Origin: Oryzias latipes
Lineage: Eukaryota > Chordata > Actinopteri > Beloniformes > Adrianichthyidae
DNA length: 64,000 bases
Direction: 5' to 3'
NCBI RefSeq assembly: GCF_002234675.1
Contig: NC_019863.2
Coordinates: 2,532,609 to 2,596,608, forward strand
Part shown: piece by piece, positions 49,460 through 62,062 of the stretch
How positions within the stretch are numbered: position 1 is the first letter of the stretch
Layout of the letters: each line of letters begins with the position of its first letter
Position numbers and translations under genes: made by a program
The notes under the pieces: model-generated
What the model saw: the letters and a program-made list of their open reading frames with translations, nothing else
The model's database searches: none
What the model was told of the DNA's origin: nothing

Positions 49460-52400
49460 GTGTAAATGAAAACACAAGGCAGCTCTGAAGGTAAAATGCA
49501 ATGGATTGTTTTAAACAAAACAAAACACTTATACAACACAGAACATGGGACGACATTTGGCTGAATCCTATTGTGTGGCATCCAAAAGTCTGTTGGTAGT
49601 GATGTAGTTGGGAGGTTTGCTGTCGCTGATGAGATGTTATTGGAGGTGGTAGTGTCCAGGATCCCAGGATTGTGCAGTTGGGTAGCTCCCCATCCAATGG
49701 GGGTTCAAAAATGGAACAAAAAAAAACAAACCTGATCAATGATCAGGTCTTTTGAGGGATGGAATTACCATAAATCTAGTGCAAGACTAGAGTTTTACAA
49801 ATGGGTTTGTGTCAAGTTTTCAGAGTTGTCCTGGTGTGGCCACAGAAGCAGCAACAGCCGGGAGCAGGAAGAAGCAGGCAGGAAGTGAATCTGCCGACCC
49901 GGAACTTATATGGACGTCGGTAACTTCCACAATAAGGGTGTGGGTCAGGTGTTCACACTTGGGCAGATTGCATTGGGTTACATATTACGACGGTTTTCTG
50001 CTGATTTCCCATCAACTAAACTTTTGTTAATGAAGTTTTTTTTTCGCATTTGTTGAGAAATTAACTCACAATGAGGAATTTTACCCACCCCCCCTAAAAA
50101 ATAAGCACAATGTATCCTAAGCTTTTGCCATTTACCACAAAAAAACCTTAAAAGTATTTATGAATACATTGAGTTTCATACTACATCCTAAATCTTAATT
50201 AGTCTGTCAAGTGGAGCCAAGAGACAAAATATGCTGGAGACTTGTCTGCTCCAACATGACCTCCAACAGCTCCACTCCATTATGTTTCCTCAACCAGCCT
50301 ACCTGTTGTCATCTACCTTCATTTCAAATACATGGAGCTTTATAAAAGGTGTTGTTAAAAGATAATGTTTCTTTTAGATTTTACTGACAAATTTTGCAAA
50401 AACCAGCAGTACATTTATCAGAAAAAAAAAAAAAGGAATACAAGAAACAATAAAATTAAGAATGTTGTTGGATCCCAGATGATCTTAAAGAGACTTTTGA
50501 ATTTTATCTCTCACCTCTGCCTTTAAACCAGAAGAAACACCAGAGGGCGCTGTTTTATCAAACCACAAATTCAACATCAACTGCAAACCCTCTTTGAGTC
50601 CTCCTCCCTTCCCTACAGTGAATGTTATTGACATATTTAATTTAACACAGCCAGACAGCAGTTCTTAATTCTGATTTTTTATTGAGCATCAGTTGATAAA
50701 ATGAGAAAACTACCTTCAAACTGCTCATTTTAGGCATTAACCTACAGCTTTTTGATGATATTTACAAGTTCAGTCTGTCAAGGTTTTAAAGCGCTACATG
50801 CGTCAGAAACAGAAACCACAAACATGTTGTACTCTACAAATTGAACAGGTACAAAGTATGAAACTTTCAAAACCGACGTTTTGCCAGACACAGATAGGAC
50901 AGCACGCAGAGCTGTTTTCCGTGAATGACGGGAGCAGACATTAAAGGACATTAAATTAGAGCTTGAACATTCTGTGTGAAACACTGAATTTCAAAAGATC
51001 AAAACAAAAACAAATTGTTTCAGGATTTTTTAAATTGTGCTTCCGGAAAACAGTTCAGCCAGCTTGTCTTTGTATGTTGACATTTGAAGTGAAACGTGAC
51101 AACAGGGGTGCTCCTTCAGAGAAAAATCAATAAAGTGCATTCCAAGAAAAAACAAAGAAAAGTCAATAAAGACATTGTTAGAAAAGAACTAAATCTATTC
51201 AAATTGACTGTGGCTTGTTTTGCAGAAATTTGACTGCGATTATTGGCTTTTTTCCCCAATAGATTTCTCCTTTTTTTTTACATGAGTGACTGTTGTGTCA
51301 TGAATTCTAATGAACTCTCATTCCTCACCGAGTTACTCACCCAACCCTTTTTTGCCTGTCTATCTATCCTTTTCTTCTTTTCTAACGCCTTCATCAGCAC
51401 AGTCATACAACCATTCGTCAGTTTGACATTTTTATTCCGTTACTATGCAGCTTTAAAAAGCTGGATGCAAAAGCTCCTTTCTATGAAACCCTTTGGTTTG
51501 AAAGTTTGCTTCCTGGAGCTGCATTTTATCTCCTGACTCCTTGCAGGGGGACACCCTTACCATGACCATGACAGTATTCATGGACTCACACAGGGCACTC
51601 AGAAAAATGTGCGGCTGCAGTACCTGCTCGCACAAGTTTGTTTGGAATGATCATAGTATTTTTGTCAAGGAATTGTTCTGGCGGAAACTGGAGGTTGAAA
51701 TGCTGCAGCACCATTCATGACATGAGCTCTAATCAAGCTGACAGCTCGGATCCACAACACTATCTGTCACACACCACTAGTTCCTAGTCCCCTTCACATT
51801 TCACATTGGTTCCCTCCAGGAACAGGGGGCTAAATTCCTGGAACACCTTACAGCGGGTTCGGCTCCATGCAATCACGCTCCATCTGCTCTTTTATAATTT
51901 GCTGAGATGCTCACATGCTCACAAGAGGTGAAATAAATCAAGTAGCAGGACGACCTAGAGGTTCACAATCCAGTTATCGGTTTACAATTTCCCTCCAGGC
52001 CTCACCTCACCGTCAGGACAACTGAGATGAATGAATGAAGAAATGAAAGAGTGAATGACAAGTCTGTAAGTATGCATTCTGCACACATTAAGCTGCGCGC
52101 ATGCATCAAATGTGAGCCATCCAGTCATCTCAACCATCACCATGGAAACAGTGATCATTCACTCCTGGTAGAGTGAGTCTGCACCTGTTTGTGGACGGGA
52201 TCTTTATCATGGAAATGTTTGGTACATTTAAGTGCAAAGGAAAGACGCGGTAAGAATGAGCTCTGATGTCAAATGCATCAGTGCTCTTTGTGTTGGTTTG
52301 CTGCACAGGTGGCCTGGCTGTCACTGGGACATGATTAGGGTAATTTAGTATGCAAGGTTTGTAAAAGCGAAGGCACAAGAATATCTAACTCAGCTTATGT

Positions 52401-54019
52401 GCAAAGACTACATACAGCCGTCTGCAGGGAGGATTGAACTCTTAAGGTTTAAAGTTTGCTGCGTAGACAAAATGTTGCTTTGTGTTATTGATAAATATAA
52501 CTGTGGGGTTAATATCTGTTCAGAACTTTCATTAGCAGACTGAATTAAAAATTCTGCTGAATTTAAAGCTCCACATTTCACTTTCCTGCAATGCGTTTTT
52601 TCTTTTTAGCATAAAACACCTGCCAAAAACCACAATACGTTGGTTCAATTAATTTAAAAATTGTTTTATAAACTAAAATGTCAAATTATAATAATAACAT
52701 TTTGGCTTTTAATTGTTAAAAATCTTCATGGGGACATCTTTCAAACAGCTAATAACGTTGAAATCAGACAGCTGCTCCGAAGATACCAGCAAATCTACAG
52801 CCGAGCAGCTCAAAATGAAAAGAATCAGCTATCAATCATGCAGCAAATATTCAGGAAATGTATGGGTGAGAAAATGCCTCAGGGCCCTTCAGGAACACCA
52901 ATAAGAGGATTTAAACAAACTTTTTCCATTCATGTGTAAGTCTTAAAGATTATTCCTATCAATTAAACTGATGTGTAATTCTTTTTTCCCCTCTGTATTA
53001 TGGCTTGTTTAAAAAGAAATCAATCTTAGGTCTCTTAAAGAACAAAACCTTTTCGGACACTGTAGAACCGAAAGAGGCGGTACTGTCTGTTGCATGTCAT
53101 TGTCCATGTTTGTGGTGAGTGAGATCACCTGACGTGCACCAAGAATGGTCAAACATTTTGAGAACAAACATGACACAGTGTGTTAAGTCATCAGAAAGAA
53201 CAACTCTTTGGTTCTTCTCACTGCACTAAAGACAGAAGGACAAATATATTCAAGAAGGAAACAGCCGGGAAAACAGAAACGTCTTTCACAAAATACTGTC
53301 TAAGGAATGTAACTTCCCCTAGCATACTTGTAATTACAGTGCACTGAAATGCAAAACTATGAGGTTAGCACAACACCTTTGTCTAAGAGTTCATTGTGTT
53401 AGAAAATACTTTAAAAATATAAATTATTATATGATGTTTTTTTTTTGTAGATGCTATTTTATAGTTTTAACTGTACAATATTCACACCCATACATGAACC
53501 AAAGAATTTGGGAGAGAAAAACCTTCCAGCTTGAATAGACTGTCTATCAGTTTATGACAAATGTTTGTTCCCCAGAACAGAAAAATATTGTGTGATGAAA
53601 ATAACTTTCTAAAATAAAAGTAAAAATAAAATAACTTCCCCTTTTGTTTGATATTGGAATCTGATCACAGAAAATATATATAATTCCTATAGGAATTCCT
53701 ATGGGAAAACAGACACTTAAAAAAAATAACATGAATAAAAAAAATAACACATTTTTCATTTGAGTTTACATTGTGCAGATGATTCGGGGGGAGGGGGGGG
53801 GGTGCTTTCTCTCAGCAAAAGTGGGACAAAGTAGGATCAAAATGAAACAAATGATAAATGCAGACCCACCAAGTCTGACTGCAGTGCTACAAATTGTGTA
53901 GTAAAAATACCAACACATGTCAAGCAAGAAGTCACCCAGCACACAAGAGACCACTAATGCTACTTGACTTTAAATATACTGAGCAGTAATTATTGCACAG
54001 ACACACATGGGCAGGTACC
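49460..54019. other. Intergenic DNA downstream of kcnb1
   Basis: No exon, RNA gene or well-bounded transposon recognised. It is AT-rich, with long A and T runs (for example 50420-50435) and short GAATGAATGAA runs near 52025. Part of the 54.6-55.2 kb side may be kcnb1 3' untranslated region, but I cannot fix a polyadenylation site. Confidence 0.35.
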
Positions 54020-54632
54020 AAGCTCTGGACATGACATTAAAAATAAAAAAAAGCTGTTCCCTCAAATTTAATCTTTTGTGGCCATAAATTTGCATTTTGT
54101 GGGCAGCAAAATAAACGTTTTGTGCACAGATCATCATTTTGTGTGCACAATTTAGTTTTTTGTGGAAACATATTAGCATTTTGTGTACACATTAGCATTT
54201 TGTGGACACATACTAGCATTCTATGCACAGGTATTAGCATTTTGTGTGCACATCAGCATTTTGTGCACACATATTAGCATTTTATGCATAGGTATTAGCA
54301 TTTTGTGTGCACATTTTAGTATTTAGTGGGTACAAATGATCATTTTGTAGGTACATATTAGCATTTTGTGGGCACATTTTGTGTTCTTAAATTAGCATTC
54401 TGTGAGCAAAAATAAGCATTTTGCACACTCAAATTACTATTTTGTGGCCACCAATTAGTAGTAGGATGGTATTTTACCAAAATACCAATTTGTGTGCACA
54501 AAATCTTAATTTATGCTAACACAATGCTAAAAAGATTGAATTTGGGGTTACGAAATAATGATTTTTTTGCCAAAAATGATTAATTTGAGGGAACAATTTA
54601 TTTATTTATTTTTTAATGTCATTCCCAGGGCT
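54020..54632. mobile_element. Foldback element filled with a 20-bp minisatellite
   Basis: The inverted ends are about 60 bp (GACATTAAAAATAAA then GTTCCCTCAAATTTAATC, against the inverse of GATTAATTTGAGGGAAC then TTTTTTAATGTC). Between them are roughly 18-20 degenerate copies of a unit like TTAGCATTTTGTGTGCACA. No coding potential. Confidence 0.7.
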
Positions 54633-55268
54633 CCATAAGCATGTGCTGTCCATCTGCCTGCTTCAGGCTGTCTCCTCTTCACACAAACATAAAACACGAA
54701 CTAAGGCCAGAGGTAGTGAAAGGAAGCAAACATACTCTCAACCCCTCACCTTTGTAATATACATTGTATATAATTAAACACTTTAGGGAGTCAAAGACTG
54801 GTGTTCTGCTTTCATACTGCAATAAAGGTATGTGAAATCTCTCTCCTGATTGTAGCTTTTTTCAGAGCTCTTTGTGGTTTGCTACTGATTTGACAGCTTT
54901 TGCTGCAGTGGCTTTATAGTGGCTTCCAGAGATGTCACAAAAAGTTGGTTCTTGCTTAAAAAAATGATTTTTTGTAAACCACTGCGTAGAGTGTGATAAT
55001 TGGATTATGATCTGTTCTAAAAATGTAGAAACTGTAAAAATCCTCCCACTGTGTTCTTTTTATCCAACTTCAAGAGTCTGCTGCTTGATTGATTTAACCA
55101 AGACTCACTTGTAGAGGCAGCAGAGAAGAACACAAGTTTTATCATCGCACATCTGTGACGTGTTCATGAGAGTGGCAGTTTATGGTTCTGCAAATGTTCT
55201 CATTTGTGATAAAGCTGGTGTGCTCTCCTCTGTCACCTCCTCATCTTTTGGTTGTAGTTTTCCTTCTT
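54633..55268. other. kcnb1: Probable kcnb1 3' untranslated region
   Basis: Directly downstream of the kcnb1 stop on the minus strand. No other feature seen. The end of the transcript is not determined. Confidence 0.35.
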
Positions 55269-57092
55269 TTAGGAGCTGGAGTGACTCTTCTCTCCCTGGA
55301 GTGGCAGTGTCTCCTGAGCCACATGGTTCTCCTGCACCTGTGTGCTGTTGCCTAGTTTCCTCTGAAGAGCCTCCATGTGGTTTAGGCTCTGCTGGAAACT
55401 GGAATGATGGCTGTAGTTGGGGCTGGGTTTCTCCAGTAGTCTTTGGGTCGCACTAGAGCTGGGGGCGTCATGCAGATGCTCGTCCTCGTCTGTGTCAGCA
55501 TCGATGAACTTATTGATGGATGAATCGTGGAATGTGAAGATCCTGGGCAGTATGTTCTCGGGGCTCTTGCTGGGTGTCCCGCTGCTGGCAGTGGTGTAGA
55601 TGGAGGTCTCTGGGCTCTGAGCCGACGAGCTGTCCGAGAGCACTCCTGCCCCGAAGTCCTCTCCTATTGTGACTCGGACCTTCAGCGATTCACTCCTTGG
55701 TGCGTTGCTTCCACACGGGTCTCCGAGGTTGCGCCTGGTCCTTTCTCCTGCCTGGGGAGTGGTGATGCTGTGTGATCCTTCATGCTCATTTTCAATGGTG
55801 GGCTCCAGGCTGGGGTTTCTCCGGACCCTCCCCTGTGTGATGCTGCTGGGGCCGTGGGAGAAGCGCGAGCTTTCAGGGAATTCAGCGCCGCAGCTGGTGA
55901 AACTGTCGATGCTGGACACGCTCTTCATGTCCGTCACTGCATCCACTGTGCTGGGTGCAGCTCCAGCAGAGATGTTCTCCATCTCAAACTCTGCCCTCTG
56001 TTGAACCATTTTGGAATACTGCCTTTTGTCCCTCCTCTCAGTGTTGGCTTGTGACTGAGTCTTTGACATTTTACCGTACATCTCCTCCAGTTTCTGGGCG
56101 CTGAGGTGCTGAGGGCTGCTGGAGGGTTTGGCTGGCTCTTTGTAGTTCAAATCAAAGGTCTTGGAGGGGCTGCAGGGGCTTGTGGATGACTTGAGTCCAG
56201 GAGTCCCTCTTTGTGGGGACACATGATTATCATGGAGCTTCTCAATATTTTCCTCTGTTTTGTCGACTATTACATCCATGAGCTCCACACTGCGACCAAA
56301 AGCGTCTTTGAAGTTCATTGAAACAATGCTACCGTTCCTCTTTGCTCTCTCCAGAGCTTCTCTTCGTTTGATGGCTTTTTCCTGCCTCTTTTGCTCTTTG
56401 TAGAACTCAGAGAAGTTATTTACAATGATTGGGATGGGCAAAGCTATTACCAACACTCCTGCAATGCAACATAAGCCCCCAACTATTTTACCCAGAAGAG
56501 TTTTGGGGTAAATATCTCCATAACCTACTGTGGTCATAGTGATGGTAGCCCACCAGAAAGAGGCAGGGATGCTTTTAAATTTAGTGTCTTCTTCATCCTT
56601 CTCAGCAAAAAACACCAGACTGGAGAAAATCATGATGCCCATGGCCAGGAAGAGGATCAGCAAGCCCAGCTCGTTGTAGCTCCTCCTCAGGGTGAAACCC
56701 AGAGACTGAAGACCCGTGGAGTGACGCGCGAGCTTGAGAATACGAAGAATGCGCATGATCCTGAAAATCTGCACCACCCGCCGGACATTCTGGAACTGCA
56801 GCACGCTCTTGTTGGACTCCGTGAGAAAGATGGTGACGTAGTATGGCAAGATGGCCAACAGGTCAATGACGTTGAGAGGACCCTTGAAAAACTTCCACTT
56901 GCTTGGGGAGGAGAGAAAGCGGAGCAGGTACTCCATGGTGAACCAGGCGATGCACACAGCTTCCACATGGGCCAGTTGCGGGTTGTCTGAGGCTTGACCA
57001 AACTCATCCGTGTCCTGCAGCTCTGGGAGGGTGTTCAGAGACAAGGCGATGGTGGACAGTATGATGAAGAGGATGGAGACAATTGCCAAGAT
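55269..57092 (-). CDS. kcnb1: kcnb1: Kv2.1 potassium channel, last coding exon (partial gene)
   Basis: Delayed-rectifier voltage-gated potassium channel alpha subunit of the plasma membrane. The exon begins after a clear minus-strand acceptor (TTCTTATTCCAG) at 57093, where KCNB1 exon 2 starts, and runs 607 codons to TAA at 55269-55271. Exon-relative positions: S1 1-23, S2 41-62, S3 73-92, S4 100-125 with the repeated arginines ([17 protein letters not shown]), S5 140-162, pore with TTVGYGD near 183-189, and S6 with the Kv2-type PIPIIV near 215. The C-terminus keeps the Kv2 clustering segment (SSIDSF...SC) and the Kv2.1 motif [11 protein letters not shown] followed by IDADTDEDE, which favour kcnb1 over kcnb2. 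The first coding exon, with the T1 tetramerisation domain, is not in the window, so intron 1 exceeds 6.9 kb. Confidence 0.94.
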   Translation of the reverse strand: MLAIVSILFIILSTIALSLNTLPELQDTDEFGQASDNPQLAHVEAVCIAWFTMEYLLRFLSSPSKWKFFKGPLNVIDLLAILPYYVTIFLTESNKSVLQFQNVRRVVQIFRIMRILRILKLARHSTGLQSLGFTLRRSYNELGLLILFLAMGIMIFSSLVFFAEKDEEDTKFKSIPASFWWATITMTTVGYGDIYPKTLLGKIVGGLCCIAGVLVIALPIPIIVNNFSEFYKEQKRQEKAIKRREALERAKRNGSIVSMNFKDAFGRSVELMDVIVDKTEENIEKLHDNHVSPQRGTPGLKSSTSPCSPSKTFDLNYKEPAKPSSSPQHLSAQKLEEMYGKMSKTQSQANTERRDKRQYSKMVQQRAEFEMENISAGAAPSTVDAVTDMKSVSSIDSFTSCGAEFPESSRFSHGPSSITQGRVRRNPSLEPTIENEHEGSHSITTPQAGERTRRNLGDPCGSNAPRSESLKVRVTIGEDFGAGVLSDSSSAQSPETSIYTTASSGTPSKSPENILPRIFTFHDSSINKFIDADTDEDEHLHDAPSSSATQRLLEKPSPNYSHHSSFQQSLNHMEALQRKLGNSTQVQENHVAQETLPLQGEKSHSSS

Positions 57093-57517
57093 CTGGAATA
57101 AGAAAAACAGAAGAAAATAACCTTTTAAGATCTCATTAAGGTGAAACCACACAAGACAACAATATCTGTGTTTTTTAATTATTAAACATTTGATTCCTCT
57201 TTAGTATTTGATTTTCTGGAGTGCATGATAAAAATATGCTCCTTGGTTAATTTGGGCCGTGTAATTTGAGTGGTGCTGCCACGGTTTAATACAAAATACT
57301 GTCCAAGTGTGCAAACGTTCCTAACAAATTGAAGGTTCAAAAATCCTTTCATTCATGCTTACCATATGTCATTAGTTTTAACACTACCAGTACCAATAAT
57401 AAAGTGTGAGTAAAGTGGTCTTTGTGGTAAGTTAAAGACCCCCTTTGATTAAAATTGTGTTTTTGGTATTTTTAACATGTTGTTGTGACATTTTTCTTAT
57501 GATGAAGAACATACCCT

Positions 57518-58484
57518 ATATTACCAAACGTATTGGCTCACCCATCCAAATGATCAGAGTCAGGCATCCTGATCACTTGGTCTGGCCACAGGTGCATAAA
57601 ATCAAGCAGTCAGGCAGTCAGACTGTTTTCATAAACATTTGGGAAAGAATGGGTCGCTCTCAGTGATTTCCAGCGTGGAACTGTCATAGGATGACACCTG
57701 TGCAACAAGTCCAGTGGTGAAATTTCCTCCTAATTATTCCACAGTCAGCTGTCAGCTCTATCAGAACAAGATGGAAGAGTTTGGGAACAACAGACACTCA
57801 GCCACACATCACCGAAGTGCAATGCAAAGCGTTGAATGCAGCGATGTAAAGTCGCCACTGGACTCTAGAGTGATGAACCACCCTTTTCCATCTGGCAATC
57901 TGATGGACGAGTTTGGGTTTGGAGGTTGCCAGGAGAACGGTACATTTGGGACTGCATTGTGCCCAGTGTGAAATTTGGTGGTGGAGAAATTATGGTGCGG
58001 GATTGTTTTTCAGGACTTTGGCTTGGACCCCTAGTTCTGAAGAAAGGAGCTCTGAATGCTACAGATACCAAAACATTTTGCACAATTCTATGCTCCCAAC
58101 TTTGTGGGAACAGTTTGGAGCGGGCCCCTTCCTCTTCCAACATGACAAGGTCCATAAAGGCATGGATGACAGAATCTGGTGTGGATGAACTTGAAAGAGT
58201 CCTGACCTGAACCCCATAGAACACGTTTGGGAGGAATTAAAGCGGAGACTGAGCGCCAGGCCTTCTCAATCAACAACAGTGTGTGACCCCACCAATGCAC
58301 TTTTGAAAGAATGGTCAAAAATGGAAAAACTCTCTCCTCAACCTTGTGGACAGCCTTCCCAGAAGAGTTGAAGCTGTAGTAGCTGCAAAAGGTGGACCTC
58401 ATACAGAACTCTATGAGTTTGGAATGGGATGGCACTTCAGTTCATTATGTAGTCAAGACGTGTGCCAATTCTTTCAGTAATATA
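57518..58484 (+). mobile_element. Degenerate Tc1-like transposon in the kcnb1 intron
   Basis: The ends (ATATTACCAAACGTATTGGC and the inverse of GTGCCAATTCTTTCAGTAATAT) are imperfect inverted repeats. The + strand frames encode broken Tc1 transposase pieces (YIWDCIVPSVKFGGGEIMV; FLFQHD; LNPIEHVWEELKRRLSARPS in another frame). About 0.97 kb. Confidence 0.8.
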
Positions 58485-59369
58485 GTTTGTTAAGAAAATT
58501 AAGCTCAAAATAGCATTTTTGAGCATTTCTTCTTCCAATTCATTGTGAATCAGGAGCAGACAAAAAACATCATTGGAAAAACAAATTTGTGATGCAAGAA
58601 ATACAATGGGGGGGGCACAAGCTCTGCTTCATACTGATGCATCCACTGCCTGACAAATAGATCCATGAACGTCTTTGGTTTCCCCGTTTAAGCTGGAATC
58701 TGGATCAAAACTGTATGGCTGGATAGCTCTGATATCGCTCACCACTTTTGTTGCACCAACAATATTAGGATGGGGTTTTGAGGGGCTGTAAGCCAGTGGG
58801 AGAGCACAGAAACAGTCCTGCCCACAAGTCAGAGGTGCATTTCTAATGAACTGCTGTTCTGCAGAAACTTTGTTCTAGAAAACAACACATGTATTTTGGA
58901 TTTCGGCTAAGATGACATAATCGTAATTAAAGACCACTTGGAGGGTTTTAAAAATAGATCAAAAGATAATAGGAGTGGGACTTTGAGTAATCCCAGCAAC
59001 TCTTCTTATTGTAAAAACATAATTTATTTGTTTTGGGTTTTATTGCTTTAACTGATTGTTACATTGAGCAAATAGACAATTTTAGGTTGAAGTTAGATTG
59101 ACAACAAATGTCTTCTGTTCTATTCTGAAGACAGGTTTGAACATGGAGCTTTTAAAATGACTGACATAAAATAATGTGATTGACATCTGCTTTGGAAAAA
59201 AATAAAACTTTGCTGAGACAGATGAGATTCTAAAAAACTTGGCTTTTAGATTTAGCTCGGCTGACACAACAAGAATGCTGGAGGTGTAAAGCACGCCTGC
59301 TTTGCTGATGAGTTTGATTGACAGATTCATTAGCCAATGGTGACATTAGTTGACCTGCAGCATGAAGGG
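58485..59369. other. kcnb1 intron, unrecognised part
   Basis: AT-rich intronic DNA with no exon, repeat boundary or RNA gene that I can support. Confidence 0.4.
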
Positions 59370-59757
59370 AGTCTCAATATTCACCGTAGAAAAATCTCTC
59401 ACAAATGTGGGGAGATTCACAAATGAAAGCGGGTTTGTGAATCACATTCTAGCATTTGCACGATCTGTGAATTCATATCACAAGTGTACCTAAAATTGAT
59501 GTTTGTGAAGCATCTATTGTGGATTTCTGAAAAATGTATTGTGTTTTTGTGAAACACAGCGTGCACATTTGTGAGAAACACTTATTGTGCATTTGTGAAA
59601 CACAACATGTGTGTTTGTGAAACACAGGGTGTGCATTTGTTTAAACACAACGTGTGCATTTCTAAATTTATATTGAACGTTTGCGTAAAATTACAGTTGT
59701 GAATGAGAGCCTGTGTATTTGTGAAACAGGTTGTGTGCATTTCTGATTATTGAGACT
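59370..59757. mobile_element. Second foldback element with internal minisatellite
   Basis: Short inverted ends AGTCTCAATATTCA (59370-59383) and TGATTATTGAGACT (59744-59757) enclose degenerate tandem units resembling GTGCATTTGTGAAACACAAC. The unit and the termini differ from the element at 54020-54632. Confidence 0.55.
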
Positions 59758-59815
59758 GAATTAACTCCATATTAGGAATAAACTTCCTTTTTTTCTGCGA
59801 GTGAGAAGAAGTGAA

Positions 59816-61024
59816 GTCAGATTCAGGAACAACAGTGTGGTTTCCGTCCTGGTGGTGGATCAGTGGACCAGCTCTACACCCTATCTAGGGTGCTGGAGGG
59901 ATTGTGGGAGTTGCGGACCCAGTCCATATGTGTTTTGTAGTTTGACCGCGTCCCCCATGGTATCCTGTGGGGGTGCTCTGGGAGTATGGGGTCCGGGGAG
60001 CCTTACTTAGGGCTGTCCGGTCTCTGTATGACCGGAGTAGGAGCTTGGTTCGCATAGCCGGCAGTAACTCAGACCTGTTCCCGGTCCACGTTCGTTGGAC
60101 TCCGGCAGGGCTGCCCTTTATCACCGGTTCTGTTCATAGTTTTTATGGACAGGTGCAGCCAGGGGCCGGAGGGGGTCTGGTTTGGGAACCACAGGATTTC
60201 CTCTCTGCTTTTTGCAGATGATGTTGTCCTGTTGGCTTCATAAAGCCAGGACCTCCAGCGTGCATTGGGGCGGTTTGCGGCTGAGTATGAAGCGGCTGGG
60301 ATGAGGGTCAGCACCGCTAAATCTGAGGCCATGGTTCTTGACCGGAGAAAGGTGGTTTGCCATCTCTCGGTGGGTGGAGTGTCCCTGCCCCAGGTGGAGG
60401 AGTTTAAATATCTGGGGGTCTTGTTCACGAGTGAGGGAAGACCGGAGCATGAGATTGATAGGTGGATTGGAGCGGCGTCCGTAATTATGCGGTCGCTGTA
60501 TCGGTCCGTTGTGGTGAAGAGAGAGCTGAGCCGAAAAGCAAAGCTCTCAATTTACCTGTCGATCTTTGTTCCAATACTCATCCATGGTTATGAGCTCTGG
60601 GTCATGACCGAAAGAACGAGGTCCCGAATACAAGCGGCTGAAATGAGCTTCCTCCGTAGGGTGGCTGGGCGCTCCCTTAGAGATAGGGGGAGAAGCTCGG
60701 TCACCCGCGGAGGGCTCGGAGTAGAACCGCTTCCCCTCCACATCGAGGGAGCCAGTTGAGGTGGCTCGGTCATCTAGTCTGAATGCCTCCTGGACGCCTC
60801 CCTGGGGAGGTGTTCCGGGCATGTCCCACTGGGCAGAGGCCCCGGGGAAGACCCAGGACACGCTGGAGAGACTACGTCTCTCGGCTGGCCTGGGAACGCC
60901 TCGGGGTCCCCCCAGAGGAGCTGGAGGAAGTGGCTGGGGTGAGGGAAGTCTGGGCATCTCTGCTTAAACTGCTGCCCCTGCGACCCGGACCCCGGATAAG
61001 CGGAGGAAGATGGATGGATGGATG
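59816..61024 (+). mobile_element. Rex3/RTE-like LINE, 5'-truncated, with (GATG)n tail
   Basis: Flanked by an 11-bp target duplication, GAAGAAGTGAA (59805-59815, 61025-61035). It encodes, across several frames, the C-terminal half of a reverse transcriptase, including LLFADDVVLLAS near 60200, VEEFKYLGVLFTSEGR near 60400, and a C-terminal [20 protein letters not shown] near 60850. It ends in GATGGATGGATGG. The frames are broken, so it is inactive. Confidence 0.85.
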
Positions 61025-61035
61025 GAAGAAGTGAA

Positions 61036-61487
61036 CTCACACAAACAGATGATAGTCATTTCACCCAGTAGAAGAATGTCTCAAAAATTACATAATTCTG
61101 AAGACGACAGTTTGCTGTCTGCGTGACGGCCCTCCTAACTTTGACCTTAAGGAGCTGGTTCTTTATAAATCACACTCAAACACAGAACACCGTTCCCTTA
61201 TTCTACTAGCGAGGTAACAAAAGAAGTAAGTTTGCACATTTGCAGTCAATGACGCTGGAGAAATTCCAGCAAGTCAGAGAACCGCGTTTCTCCTGAACTG
61301 TGATGAGCAGGGAAAGTCCTGACGTCCCACAGAGCAAAACAGTGGAGACACAGAGTCAGGAGAAGACCTGTCTTCTGAGAAACTCCATTTCAAAGAGATG
61401 AAAGCGATGAAGCTCCATTTGGATTGCTATTTTAGAGAGATTTCAGAGGGGCCAAAGTATTCCAACTAGAACATTTATTATCAAGAC
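61036..61487. other. kcnb1 intron, unrecognised part
   Basis: No exon or repeat boundary seen between the LINE and the TIR element that follows. Confidence 0.4.
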
Positions 61488-61852
61488 TACAGTGGTGGAC
61501 AAAATTATTGGCACCCCTCAGTTAAAGAAAGAAAGTCCACAATGTTCACTGAAATGACTTGAAACGTTGAAAAGTAACAATAAATTACAATTTTTAAAAA
61601 AATTCAATCATCAAAATCAGCCATTACTTTTGAGTTGTTGACTAACAGAATTATTTAAACCTGGGGGACAGCTGTCTGACCACCGGGGGACAGTCTACCA
61701 GCTGTCCCCAACTTACCCCCTTCCTCATATAACCTCATATTAGGGTGAGGGGGTGGGGGGTCTAGCCTGCGATGCGCCTTGGGGGGGGCTACTTGGCAGT
61801 GGCCCCCCTCCTATGGTTGCCGTATGGAGTGGGCCCCCCCTCTTTCGGTTTT

Positions 61853-62062
61853 ATTTGCACCTTAGACATTTAGGGTCTTTGGTATGGGGGGTGCTTGGAC
61901 ATCACTGCAAGCAAGCAGCAGATGTCCTCCTGGCACCCTACCCGCCAATTTTAACCGCACCTTAGACATTTAGGGCCCCTTGGTGGGGAGGGTGAGGGGA
62001 CATCACTGTGAGTAATCAGGAGATGTCCCCTTAGTGCCCTACTCGCCAATTTTAACTGCACC
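61853..62062 (+). repeat. Tandem repeat, about 105-bp unit, two copies
   Basis: The units share GCACCTTAGACATTTAGGG, GACATCACTG, AGATGTCC and CGCCAATTTTAAC. Inside the GC-rich TIR element. Confidence 0.8.

Noticed and set aside
54037..54240. Minus-strand frames with repeated CTQNANM-like peptides
   Set aside because: Translation of a degenerate 20-bp minisatellite; no protein function implied.
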